From: Chryseobacterium sp. Leaf201
Lineage (GTDB): Bacteria > Bacteroidota > Bacteroidia > Flavobacteriales > Weeksellaceae
Direction of reading: 5' to 3'
Assembly (NCBI RefSeq): GCF_001421435.1
Contig: NZ_LMKA01000090.1
Span: forward strand, 1-47,017
DNA: 47,017 bases
Positions 7,273 through 14,942 of this stretch are shown in pieces (the first letter of the stretch is position 1; the number at the start of each line of letters is the position of its first letter). The notes under the pieces are model-generated. The model saw only the letters and a list, made by a program, of their open reading frames with translations. It did not search any database and had not been told where the DNA came from. A program made the position numbers and the translations under genes.

Positions 7273-8151
7273 ATGAACTGCAAACAATTCAACAGCATAT
7301 CGTTGGAAGAAGTCCTCCTTTCTCTCGGACACCTTCCAACGAAACAAAATGAAAAAGAAGCTTGGTATCTCAACCCTTTTGCCAACGAATCCCAAGCCTC
7401 TTTTAAAATCAATAAAAGTCTAAACTATTGGTATTTATTTTCAGAAGGGATCGGAGGAACGAATACCGACTTTATGAAGAAATACCTGAACGCTTCGGTC
7501 AATGAAGTTTTAGTATGGGCAGAAAATCAAAATTTTTCTTCATTTCATCAGCAAAGTATTTCAAATCAGAAAGCAGAAAATTTATCTAAACACTATGAGA
7601 TCATTGAAATTAAAAACGTTCAGCATCCTGCACTTTTGGAATATTTAAGAGAAAGAAAAGTTGGAAATCAAACTCAGTTCTTAGACGAAATTCATTACCG
7701 AATGAAAGATAAAAACTATTTTGGAATTGGCTTCAAGAACTATTCTGGCGGTTATGAAATCCGCAATAAATATTCGAAAATTTGTTTGGGCAAAAAAGAT
7801 ATTTCAACCATAAAAAACGGATCAGAATCGCTTCGGATTTTCGAGGGCTTTTTCGATTTTCTTTCCTTTAAAAATGTAGAGAACTTTTTAGAAAAAGAAC
7901 CTGTCGATTATCTCGTTTTGAATTCCGTTTCGATGATTTCTAAGATTAAAAATTCACTTGAAAATTATAAAAATATTGAGCTTTATTTTGATAATGACGA
8001 AGCAGGAAATCGTGCCGTTGAAATGATTAAAAATGAAAACAAAAACGCAGAAGATTGTCGGGTTTTATATTCAGATTTTAAAGATTTAAATGATTGGATG
8101 ATTCACAAAAATCCATCACCTGAAAGGCAAGTGAAGCAAAGACGAAGGTGA
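7273..8151 (+). CDS. Primase-like protein with TOPRIM domain
   Basis: 292 aa. The N-terminal about 85 residues resemble the CHC2 region of DnaG-type primases (YLNPFANESQASFKIN, then LNYWYLFSEGIGG) but lack the zinc-binding Cys/His residues. The TOPRIM domain at about residues 190-275 is recognisable: the acidic strand RIFEGFFDFLS, then YLVLNSVSMI, then the DxD motif IELYFDNDEAGNRA. It would synthesise primers for element replication or for the transferred strand after mobilisation. It follows the iteron cluster and precedes the mobilisation genes. Confidence 0.82.
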   Translation: MNCKQFNSISLEEVLLSLGHLPTKQNEKEAWYLNPFANESQASFKINKSLNYWYLFSEGIGGTNTDFMKKYLNASVNEVLVWAENQNFSSFHQQSISNQKAENLSKHYEIIEIKNVQHPALLEYLRERKVGNQTQFLDEIHYRMKDKNYFGIGFKNYSGGYEIRNKYSKICLGKKDISTIKNGSESLRIFEGFFDFLSFKNVENFLEKEPVDYLVLNSVSMISKIKNSLENYKNIELYFDNDEAGNRAVEMIKNENKNAEDCRVLYSDFKDLNDWMIHKNPSPERQVKQRRR

Positions 8152-8189
8152 GTAAAATAAATACAGGTAAAATATGGTGGTATGTTAGT

Positions 8190-8250
8190 GCAAAAAGTAC
8201 CCAAAGTTTACAATAAGCGTACCCGCTGATTGCAAAATTGGGATTTTTGA
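8190..8250. other. Candidate oriT / regulatory region before the mobilisation genes
   Basis: The gap between the primase-like gene and mobC-like gene contains two direct copies of GTACCC and of GCAAAA, and a short inverted repeat AGCG/CGCT. In mobilisable elements oriT commonly lies just upstream of mobC/relaxase genes. Position is the main argument; no known nick site was recognised. Confidence 0.25.
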
Positions 8251-8299
8251 TTTCTTCCTATCGTCAGAAATGTTTTTTAAATGCAATAAAATTTACACA

Positions 8300-8746
8300 A
8301 TGGAAAAAGACTTTTTACAAGAATTTATAAACCAAGCCACCAAAGAAAATGAAGTCAAAATTGCTCAGGAAAAGAGAAAAAAATATTTTCAGGAATTAGG
8401 TCGTAAAGGTGGTTTAAAAACCAAAGAAAATAAAAAATTGGACAAAGTTATTTCAATACGAATGACCAATGCTGAATATGAAATTCTACTTAAAAAACAA
8501 GAAAAACATCCGCTGAAATTGTCCACTTATATTCGGAATGTTTTGTTCGAAAAGGAACTTAAAATTAATGAATTCCAAACTGATGAAGTGTTGCTTCAAT
8601 ATGGAAATCATTTCAAAAAAATCACTAATCTTTTAAGAAATCGGGAATGGAATGTTTTTGAAAACAAGAAAGATATTTTAGTAAAAATTGAAAATCTGAT
8701 CCAATTAATTCATCAATATTTATATTCTAAAAACTCAGAAAAATGA
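8300..8746 (+). CDS. MobC-like mobilisation accessory protein
   Basis: 148 aa from the ATG at 8300; an upstream ATG at 8270 adds ten residues of poor fit. The region around residues 35-105 (ELGRKGGLKTKE, then VISIRMTNAEYEILLKK and LSTYIRNVLF) matches the ribbon-helix-helix-containing MobC family, which helps the relaxase open oriT. Its stop overlaps the relaxase ATG by 4 nt, so the two are translationally coupled, as usual for mobC-relaxase pairs. Confidence 0.8.
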   Translation: MEKDFLQEFINQATKENEVKIAQEKRKKYFQELGRKGGLKTKENKKLDKVISIRMTNAEYEILLKKQEKHPLKLSTYIRNVLFEKELKINEFQTDEVLLQYGNHFKKITNLLRNREWNVFENKKDILVKIENLIQLIHQYLYSKNSEK

Positions 8747-9891
8747 ATAATTCGGCAACCACAAGAACCATTACAAAAATTGCTTTGGAATACAATGCAA
8801 ACGATAAAGGAACAGCAGAAATGGTGGCTTCGAATTATCTTTTGAGTGACACTGCTGAAGGTCAATTTAACGAAATGAAGACCGTAGCTGAAAGAAATCT
8901 CAAAGTGAAGAAATGGGCATTGACGGGTTATATTTCTCAACCAGACGAGATAGGCAGAGTATTAAAAGATGAGGAATTAAAACAGATTGCGATGGAAACT
9001 CTTGCAAAAGTTGGTGTGACAAACAAAAATCAGTACCGACTGGATATTCACAATAGTACGAAACATAAGCATATTCATTTTATCGTGAACAGGATTGATA
9101 TTTCGGGAAAGTGCACCGTGAAATCACACGATATCGGAAAGAGATTTGGTGAAGCTGTCAGAGAAGTTTGTAAAGAGAAAGGATTATTAACCGATGTTGA
9201 AATTGGAGTGCAAAAAAAAGCCGAGATGTTGAAAATCTTGACCGAAACTATCAGGGCAGAAGATAATTTTGATGATCTGATCTTATCAATGAAGAAAAAA
9301 GGTTACGAAGTTCAATTGTCTTCAAATGTCAAAGACGGGATTTCGGGAATGCGAATTGTGATGGAAAAAGACAAAAATTTTCAAACTGAAAGGATTTATA
9401 TAGCTGGTTACAAATTGTCTGAAATTTCAAATCAATTGAAAATCTCTGAAATAAAATCTTTGTTTGAAGTTAAAACTGCGGTTAAGGAAGTACAAAAATA
9501 CGCTAGCAACTTAAAGGAATTTCGGGAAAATATACAACAAAAAGGATTTTCTGTAAAGATGCAATACAATGGAGAATTTAAAGCCAATCAAAAAAATGAA
9601 ATTCAAGGTATATGGATCAATAAAGTTGATAGTAATCAACAGAAAAGCGGATTCTTCTTCCTTAAAAATGTCGGATTCTCTCTGTCGGCAATAGATCCTG
9701 GTCTTGATGATCTGGTAAAATCATTAAGTCAAAATAGTGTAAATAATGATGCAAGTAATCATCTGAAATCAGACCCAAATGAAAGCTTAATAGATATTGC
9801 AGGCGAGTTAATAGGCGACTTCCTTAATCCAACCTATGTTTCTCAGGACGAAGATGAACTCTGGAAAAAGAAGCGAAAATTAAGAAGATAA
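8743..9891 (+). CDS. Relaxase / mobilisation nuclease (HUH type)
   Basis: 382 aa. The N-terminal domain has the relaxase histidine triad region NSTKHKHIHFIVNRID (about residues 102-117) and, upstream, the pattern typical of the Bacteroides MobB-like MOBP relaxases. A Tyr-containing region for strand cleavage is expected near the N-terminus (YNANDKGTAEMVASNYLL). The C-terminal 200 residues are a less conserved helper region. With the MobC-like protein it should nick oriT and allow transfer by a conjugation machinery supplied in trans, since no type IV secretion genes or coupling protein are present in this window. Confidence 0.85.
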   Translation: MNNSATTRTITKIALEYNANDKGTAEMVASNYLLSDTAEGQFNEMKTVAERNLKVKKWALTGYISQPDEIGRVLKDEELKQIAMETLAKVGVTNKNQYRLDIHNSTKHKHIHFIVNRIDISGKCTVKSHDIGKRFGEAVREVCKEKGLLTDVEIGVQKKAEMLKILTETIRAEDNFDDLILSMKKKGYEVQLSSNVKDGISGMRIVMEKDKNFQTERIYIAGYKLSEISNQLKISEIKSLFEVKTAVKEVQKYASNLKEFRENIQQKGFSVKMQYNGEFKANQKNEIQGIWINKVDSNQQKSGFFFLKNVGFSLSAIDPGLDDLVKSLSQNSVNNDASNHLKSDPNESLIDIAGELIGDFLNPTYVSQDEDELWKKKRKLRR

Positions 9892-9913
9892 TTAAAAATA
9901 TAAAACAATAAAT

Positions 9914-10525
9914 ATGGATAGTGAAAATAAAGAATCTAAAAGTAACGCAATGGAACTTTTAGAAAACGTGATCAAATCAAATATGGAAAATATTGAACAA
10001 AATATCAAACTTCAGTTTGCCATTGAAGATCATACGACTCTATTGAATGATTTAAAGATCTGCTTGGAAGACGGACAGTCACTCAATAATGAAACTGTGG
10101 TCTTTTTCAAATTAATGCAAGCCAAAATAACTGAATTTCTTGCCAGTATTCCTACCCAGACAGAAATGGTTCTTTCAAAAGAAACTAAAGATTATTTGGA
10201 GGGTTTAGGAAAGGATATACGATTGAAGAAGAAATTTATTTGGAGCGGAATTGGAGTTTTTGTCTTTGCGGTTTTAGTACTGATCGCCTCCATTAATTTC
10301 TCAACCAATTGGTACAAAGAAAGCATCAAAGCTAAAAGTGAACTACGCCAAGATATTTTAAATGAAATTGCTGATGAAGGAAAAAAAATCTACGATGAAA
10401 ATGAGATAACAATTTTGAGAGAAAACACTCAAATAATGCAATTATGGATTAAAAATAATCCTAAAAAAGCGGAAGATTTTCTGAGGTTTAAAGATGGATA
10501 TAACGCAAGTAAGGAAAATCATTAA
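9914..10525 (+). CDS. Membrane-anchored protein of the mobilisation operon (203 aa)
   Basis: Coiled-coil-like, acidic/polar N-terminal half (residues 1-100), one clear membrane segment at about 117-135 (FIWSGIGVFVFAVLVLIASI) and a charged C-terminal part. Genes of this type regularly follow the relaxase in Bacteroidota mobilisable elements. The function is not established; membrane docking of the relaxosome would be a reasonable guess. It starts 22 nt after the relaxase stop and closes the mobilisation operon. Confidence 0.7.
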   Translation: MDSENKESKSNAMELLENVIKSNMENIEQNIKLQFAIEDHTTLLNDLKICLEDGQSLNNETVVFFKLMQAKITEFLASIPTQTEMVLSKETKDYLEGLGKDIRLKKKFIWSGIGVFVFAVLVLIASINFSTNWYKESIKAKSELRQDILNEIADEGKKIYDENEITILRENTQIMQLWIKNNPKKAEDFLRFKDGYNASKENH

Positions 10526-10662
10526 AGAATTATCAATCAGCTGGAAAATTACTTTGGAGGTGAAAATTAAGGTAAAAACCTTCGGTGAATATATTTTCTA
10601 CTATTTGAATTCTTTTTGAATTGGATCCCTAAGCTTCTCTTTAGACAATTTATTAAAAAATA

Positions 10663-10707
10663 TTTTGCGAAGTAAATATTATATCGTAATATTGCGATAT
10701 AATATTT
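10663..10707 (+). promoter_or_regulatory. Promoter and ArsR operator of the arsenic operon
   Basis: TTTTG (10663-10667), 19-nt spacer and TAATATTG (10687-10694) form a Bacteroidota-type promoter. The minus-7 box sits inside a perfect inverted repeat: AAATATTATATCG (10674-10686) / CGATATAATATTT (10695-10707). A half copy recurs at 11060-11074, so this is the likely ArsR binding site. Confidence 0.75.
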
Positions 10708-10715
10708 TTGGAATT

Positions 10716-11042
10716 ATGGGAGCTACTAAAACAGAACATTTTACAGACAAACAAAATCAAATTGCAACTATTGCAAAAGCATTGGGGCATCCTGCCAGAA
10801 TAGCTATTATTGAGTATTTGATGAAAGTTAATGAGTGTATTTGTGGTGACATCGTGAATGAATTACCATTAGCTCAACCAACAGTTTCCCAACATTTGAA
10901 AGAATTGAAAAACGCAGGGATTATAAAAGGTAACATTTCCGGAAACGCTATCTGCTATTGTATAGACGAAAAGACTATCGAAATTTTAAACACTTATTTT
11001 TCCGCAATAGTACAAACCGTTACCAAATCAAAATGCTGTTAG
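10716..11042 (+). CDS. arsR: ArsR-type arsenic-responsive repressor
   Basis: 108 aa from the ATG at 10716 (MGATKTEHFTDKQN); the longer frame from 10665 would run through the operator. The winged HTH (ALGHPARIAIIEYLMKVNEC, then LAQPTVSQHLKELKNAGII) is typical of ArsR/SmtB. The cysteine pair NECICGDIV next to the recognition helix is the arsenite-binding type of motif, and the tail ends in KSKCC, adding thiols. It should leave the DNA when As(III) or Sb(III) binds. It heads an operon running to the Acr3 pump. Confidence 0.93.
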   Translation: MGATKTEHFTDKQNQIATIAKALGHPARIAIIEYLMKVNECICGDIVNELPLAQPTVSQHLKELKNAGIIKGNISGNAICYCIDEKTIEILNTYFSAIVQTVTKSKCC

Positions 11043-11059
11043 CATTTTTTTATCAAAAT

Positions 11060-11074
11060 ATATCGTAATATTGC
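11060..11074 (+). promoter_or_regulatory. Second ArsR box
   Basis: ATATCGTAATATTGC repeats three quarters of the arsR operator, including the minus-7-like TAATATTG (11066-11073), 24 bp before the next gene. It suggests a second ArsR-controlled promoter for the efflux genes. Confidence 0.6.
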
Positions 11075-11097
11075 ATTTAAACTATAAAGATTCAATT

Positions 11098-11571
11098 ATG
11101 AAATTATCAGAAGTCAAACAAATTTTGCCAACATTAGAAAATGTTGAATTCCAATTAGAGAATGGTGCTTTTGTTCCTGAACATTTTCACGTTACGGAAG
11201 TAGGAATGATCAATAAAAACTTTATTGATTGTGGCGGTGTCATCCGTTCAGAGAAGGTTGTCAATTTTCAGCTTTGGAATGCAGACGATTTTGAACATCG
11301 TTTAAAACCTAACAAATTACTCAACATTATCAAACTTTCTGAAGATAAATTAGGAATAGAAGATTTTGATATTGAAGTTGAATATCAAAGTGAGACAATC
11401 GGTAAATATGATCTGGAATTTAACGGGAAAACATTTATTCTAAAAAATAAGACTACAGCTTGTTTAGCACAGGACGCTTGTGGAATTCCATCAGAAAAAG
11501 AAAAGAAAAACTTATCTGAACTTAATGTAAATCAAAACAATTCTTGCACACCAGGTGGCGGATGTTGCTAA
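11098..11571 (+). CDS. DUF6428 family protein of the arsenic operon
   Basis: 157 aa from the ATG at 11098. It matches the small Bacteroidota family that follows arsR in arsenic islands (FVPEHFHVTEVGMI, then NFIDCGGVIRSEK and FQLWNADDFEHRL). The C-terminal tail ends in CTPGGGCC, and another Cys pair lies in TACLAQDACGIP. The thiol-rich tail suggests As(III) binding or hand-over to the pump, but the function is unknown. Previously such genes were often annotated only as hypothetical. It is preceded by its own ArsR box. Confidence 0.8.
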   Translation: MKLSEVKQILPTLENVEFQLENGAFVPEHFHVTEVGMINKNFIDCGGVIRSEKVVNFQLWNADDFEHRLKPNKLLNIIKLSEDKLGIEDFDIEVEYQSETIGKYDLEFNGKTFILKNKTTACLAQDACGIPSEKEKKNLSELNVNQNNSCTPGGGCC

Positions 11572-11581
11572 TTCAGTTGCT

Positions 11582-12073
11582 ATGGAAATAAAGCCTATTA
11601 CCAAAGAAAATTTTCCAGAGCTGGTAGAAATCTATGGTCAGGGATTAGAAACCAATATTGCCACTTTTCAAAATGATTTGCCAATATGGGAAGATTGGGA
11701 TAAAGGACACCTTAATTTTTGCAGGATCAGTATTTATGAAAATAAAGAAATGCTTGGTTGGGCTGCATTATCTCCTGTCTCCAGCAGATGTGTTTATTCG
11801 GGCGTAGCTGAAGTAAGTGTTTATGTAGCAACAATTGCAAGAGGGAAAGGGATTGGTGAAATGTTGTTGAATGAATTGATTAAACAAAGTGAGTCAAATG
11901 AAATATGGACTTTACAATCCGGGATATTTGCAGAAAACCAAAATAGCATAAGATTACACGAGAAATGTGGTTTCAGGATCATCGGCTATAGGGAAAAAAT
12001 TGGAAGAAAGAATGGGGTTTGGAAAGACACTGTCTTGATGGAATGCAGGAGTAAAATTACTGGAATAGATTAA
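11582..12073 (+). CDS. arsN: GNAT N-acetyltransferase, ArsN / phosphinothricin acetyltransferase type
   Basis: 163 aa from the ATG at 11582. It carries the GNAT fold: VAEVSVYVATIARGKGIGEM holds the acetyl-CoA loop (R/Q-x-x-G-x-G/A), followed by IWTLQSGIFAENQNSIRLHE and a CGFRIIGYREKIG C-terminal strand, as in PAT/Bar and ArsN proteins. In arsenic operons ArsN acetylates amino-acid-like arsenicals such as arsinothricin, or the herbicide phosphinothricin. The location between arsR/DUF6428 and acr3 supports the ArsN reading. Substrate not shown by sequence alone. Confidence 0.8.
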   Translation: MEIKPITKENFPELVEIYGQGLETNIATFQNDLPIWEDWDKGHLNFCRISIYENKEMLGWAALSPVSSRCVYSGVAEVSVYVATIARGKGIGEMLLNELIKQSESNEIWTLQSGIFAENQNSIRLHEKCGFRIIGYREKIGRKNGVWKDTVLMECRSKITGID

Positions 12074-12100
12074 AAATAAAAATTATAAAATCAACAAAAA

Positions 12101-12874
12101 ATGAAAATTGCATTATTCAGCGACATTCACGCTAATCTTCCTGCATTGGAAGCATTCTTTACAGATGTTGAAAAAAGAAATCCCGACAGCATTTATTGTT
12201 TGGGAGATTTAGTAGGTTACAATATCTGGCCAAACGAAGTGGTCAATGAAATCCGTAAAAGAAGAATACCAACTATTGCAGGCAACTACGATTTTGGTAT
12301 TGGGAGAATGAGCAATGAATGCGGTTGCGCCTACAAAACAGACGCTGAGAAGGACAACGGAAACATTTCCATTTCTTTTACTAATTCTTTGATGAAAGAC
12401 GACGAACGTGCGTACCTGCGTACACTTCCAGCACATATAAAAGTAGAATTTCAATTGAATGAAGACAAACTAAACCTGCTTTTGGTACACGGGAGTCCGA
12501 GAAAAATAAATGAATATCTTTTCGAAGACCGTGAAGAAAAAAGTATGCTCCGCATTATGGAACAGGCCGATGCCGACATTATGTGTTTCGGACATACACA
12601 CAAACCATATCACAGAGTTTTAAATTCGGGTATTGATGGTCAAGATCATTTTCGTCACGCAGTAAATATCGGTTCGGTTGGGAAGCCGAAAGACAATGAT
12701 ATCAGAGGTGGTTATGTGATGTTGACAGTTGATGAAAACAGTTCTATTTTGAACAAAGAAAGCATCAGTGTAGAATTTATCCGTTTTGACTATGACTTTG
12801 AAAAGGCAGCAAAGGCAGTGGAAGACAGCCCTCTTCCAAACGAGTATGCAGAAAATCTAAGACGTGGCTATTAA
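12101..12874 (+). CDS. Calcineurin-like metallophosphoesterase of the arsenic operon
   Basis: 257 aa, YfcE/MJ0936-like. The metal-binding motifs are present in order: D8-x-H10 (FSDIHAN), GDLVG with Asp36, GNYD with Asn62, LLVHGSPR, and GHTHKPYH. GNYD replaces the more usual GNHD/E, so the catalytic His of that motif is missing. An unusual Cys pair (NECGCAYK, about residues 68-75) may contact arsenicals or metal. It lies within the arsenic operon, but no arsenic-specific reaction is known to me. Cytosolic. Confidence 0.85.
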   Translation: MKIALFSDIHANLPALEAFFTDVEKRNPDSIYCLGDLVGYNIWPNEVVNEIRKRRIPTIAGNYDFGIGRMSNECGCAYKTDAEKDNGNISISFTNSLMKDDERAYLRTLPAHIKVEFQLNEDKLNLLLVHGSPRKINEYLFEDREEKSMLRIMEQADADIMCFGHTHKPYHRVLNSGIDGQDHFRHAVNIGSVGKPKDNDIRGGYVMLTVDENSSILNKESISVEFIRFDYDFEKAAKAVEDSPLPNEYAENLRRGY

Positions 12875-12892
12875 TCTTCAAAAATCTAAAAA

Positions 12893-13270
12893 ATGGAACT
12901 TTTAAAAGATTTATATTATTCTAAAGAACATACTTGGGTTCGTATTGAGAACAAAATTGCAACTGTCGGTATTACAGCATTCGCTCAAAAAGAATTGGGA
13001 GAAATCGTATACGTTGACTTGCCGAATGTTAATCATAACTTCAAACAAGACGAAGTATTTGGTTCTGTAGAAGCCATTAAAACCGTCAGCGACCTATTTA
13101 TGCCTCTTTCAGGGAAAATAATTGAAACCAATGAGCAACTTTTAAAAGAGCCAACGATTGTAAATTCTAATCCATTTGATAATGGCTGGATGGTGAAAAT
13201 TGAAATTGAAGACCTAAGAGAAACTGAAAATTTATTAACAGCGGAACAATACGCTCAACTCAATAATTAG
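12893..13270 (+). CDS. gcvH: Glycine cleavage H-type lipoyl carrier protein in an arsenic operon
   Basis: 125 aa, the normal size for GcvH. The lipoylation hairpin is visible: FGSVEAIKTVSDLFMPLSG with Lys63 as the lipoate acceptor. It starts 18 nt after the phosphoesterase and ends 3 nt before acr3, so it is firmly part of the arsenic operon and not of a glycine-cleavage operon. Dihydrolipoyl groups bind As(III) tightly. Possible roles are a spare target, an arsenite carrier feeding the pump, or a thiol donor. All three are inference. Confidence 0.9.
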   Translation: MELLKDLYYSKEHTWVRIENKIATVGITAFAQKELGEIVYVDLPNVNHNFKQDEVFGSVEAIKTVSDLFMPLSGKIIETNEQLLKEPTIVNSNPFDNGWMVKIEIEDLRETENLLTAEQYAQLNN

Positions 13271-13273
13271 ACG

Positions 13274-14299
13274 ATGCAACCAAAATTAAAATTCCTCGAC
13301 CGCTTTCTTACCTTATGGATTTTTTTAGCAATGCTTTTGGGCGTTGGGTTGGGATATTTCTATCCTAATATCTCTACTGTCACAAATTCTTTGTCTGTCG
13401 GAACAACTAATATTCCTTTAGCAATAGGATTGATTTTGATGATGTATCCACCGTTGGCAAAAGTGGATTATACTCTTTTACCAATGGCTTTTAAAGACAA
13501 GAAAGTAATGTCGGTATCATTACTTCTAAATTGGATTATCAGCCCTATTTTAATGTTTGTTCTAGCTATCATTTTTCTACGAGATGAGCCGGACTATATG
13601 ATTGGTCTAATTTTGATTGGTCTGGCAAGATGTATTGCAATGGTCATTGTCTGGAACGATCTGGCAAAAGGTAATCGGGAGTACGCAGCACTGCTAATCG
13701 CATTAAACAGTATTTTCCAATTGGTGTTCTATAGTTTTTATGTCTGGCTTTTCATTAATGTACTACCACAAAAACTAGGCTTAGGTAATTTCAATGTTGC
13801 TGTACCAATGAAAGACGTTGCCGAGAGTGTATTCATTTATTTAGGGATCCCATTTATTGCAGGATTTTTGAGCCGCTATTTCTTGATTAAATTGAAAGGA
13901 AAAGAGTGGTTCAATAGAAAATTCATTCCGGCTATTTCACCTATTACTTTGTATGCTTTGCTGTTTACTATAGTATTGATGTTCAGTTTGAAGGGAGACA
14001 AAATTTTAGAGCTACCAATGGACGTTGTTAAAGTTGCTATCCCATTAGTAATTTACTTTGTTCTCACATTCTTCATCAGCTTTTTCATTAGTAAGGCATT
14101 GAAGGTGCCTTACGATAAAAACGCATCGATTGCTTTTACGGCAACTGGAAACAATTTTGAACTAGCGATTGCCGTTGCTATAGCAGTTTTTGGAATCCAT
14201 TCTTCACAAGCATTTGTTGGGGTCATCGGCCCTCTTGTGGAAGTACCTGTTTTAATTTTATTGGTAAGGGTTAGTTTGTGGCTGAAACAAAAATATTAG
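13274..14299 (+). CDS. acr3: Acr3-type arsenite efflux permease
   Basis: 341 aa with about ten membrane segments. Signature stretches of the Acr3 family: [20 protein letters not shown] at the N-terminus, [11 protein letters not shown], and [19 protein letters not shown], which contains the conserved Cys required for As(III) export. [19 protein letters not shown] near the C-terminus is also typical. Exports arsenite across the inner membrane. It is the last gene of the ars operon. No arsenate reductase (arsC) is present, so As(V) reduction must depend on an enzyme encoded elsewhere. Confidence 0.95.
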   Translation: MQPKLKFLDRFLTLWIFLAMLLGVGLGYFYPNISTVTNSLSVGTTNIPLAIGLILMMYPPLAKVDYTLLPMAFKDKKVMSVSLLLNWIISPILMFVLAIIFLRDEPDYMIGLILIGLARCIAMVIVWNDLAKGNREYAALLIALNSIFQLVFYSFYVWLFINVLPQKLGLGNFNVAVPMKDVAESVFIYLGIPFIAGFLSRYFLIKLKGKEWFNRKFIPAISPITLYALLFTIVLMFSLKGDKILELPMDVVKVAIPLVIYFVLTFFISFFISKALKVPYDKNASIAFTATGNNFELAIAVAIAVFGIHSSQAFVGVIGPLVEVPVLILLVRVSLWLKQKY

Positions 14300-14461
14300 A
14301 ATTCATCTTAATTGTAAACAGCTCGTAATACAGAAATAGTTATTTTTACAATTTTGATGATTTTCTAAAGTGTTTATCCATCTCATTTATCCCTTGACAT
14401 AATGTAGTCCTACGATAATTTTTCGTTACAACCAAAGACACAATAATAAAATTATATTTAA

Positions 14462-14469
14462 TACTTTTG
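14462..14469 (+). promoter_or_regulatory. Minus-7 element directly before a GTG start
   Basis: TACTTTTG is a perfect TAnnTTTG. The predicted transcription start (about 14473) coincides with the GTG start at 14474, so the mRNA may be leaderless. No clear minus-33 box. The rest of the gap 14300-14461 shows nothing else. Confidence 0.5.
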
Positions 14470-14473
14470 TAAA

Positions 14474-14800
14474 GTGAAAGTTTTAAGACTCATATTGACA
14501 TTCTATTTCATCGCATTATTGGTAATGCCTTGCAGTGATATCAATGCAAAGTCTTTATCAAATCATTCTTCCAAAACTTCGATGCAGGCGGAGGATACTC
14601 ATTCTGACGAAAGTGATGATACCTGTTCTCCTTTCTGTTTTTGTAGCTGTTGCCAAATCACGGTTATTGCATTTAAGGTTGAACCTTTATTAGAAATTCC
14701 AACAAAGATTTCCTTCTATTTTTCAAAAAAGATTCTTTTTCACAAGAATAATATTGCCTATCAGGTTTATGACCACATTTGGCAACCTCCCAAAATTTAA
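14474..14800 (+). CDS. Small exported Cys-rich protein (DUF6660-like) ending in WQPPKI
   Basis: 108 aa, GTG start. A hydrophobic N-terminus (VLRLILTFYFIALLVMPCSD) is a signal peptide or lipoprotein-type leader, followed by a His/Asp/Glu-rich segment and a Cys cluster (CSPFCFCSCCQ). The last six residues, WQPPKI, recur at the end of the Cys-rich protein of the copper operon (33142-33534). Position just before the heavy-metal RND genes suggests periplasmic metal binding or sensing. The function is unknown. The gap 14801-14942 shows nothing recognisable. Confidence 0.65.
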   Translation: MKVLRLILTFYFIALLVMPCSDINAKSLSNHSSKTSMQAEDTHSDESDDTCSPFCFCSCCQITVIAFKVEPLLEIPTKISFYFSKKILFHKNNIAYQVYDHIWQPPKI

Positions 14801-14942
14801 TTTTTTACCGATTTTTTGAAAGACACTGTAATTGATGCATTGTCTTCAATATTATGTTTGCTGTACTATTATTATTGATATTCGGACAGGTTCTGCCTAT
14901 TATTCAACAGCAATTTCTATAAAAAGTTAAATTAAAAATTCT

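Noticed and set aside
3348..10525. Complete conjugative element (ICE)
   Set aside because: Only mobilisation genes are present; no type IV secretion or coupling protein genes are seen, so it is an integrative mobilisable element.
11098..11571. Possible arsenate reductase (ArsC) following arsR
   Set aside because: No ArsC active-site motif (C-x5-R or the glutaredoxin-type motif); it matches the DUF6428 type instead.
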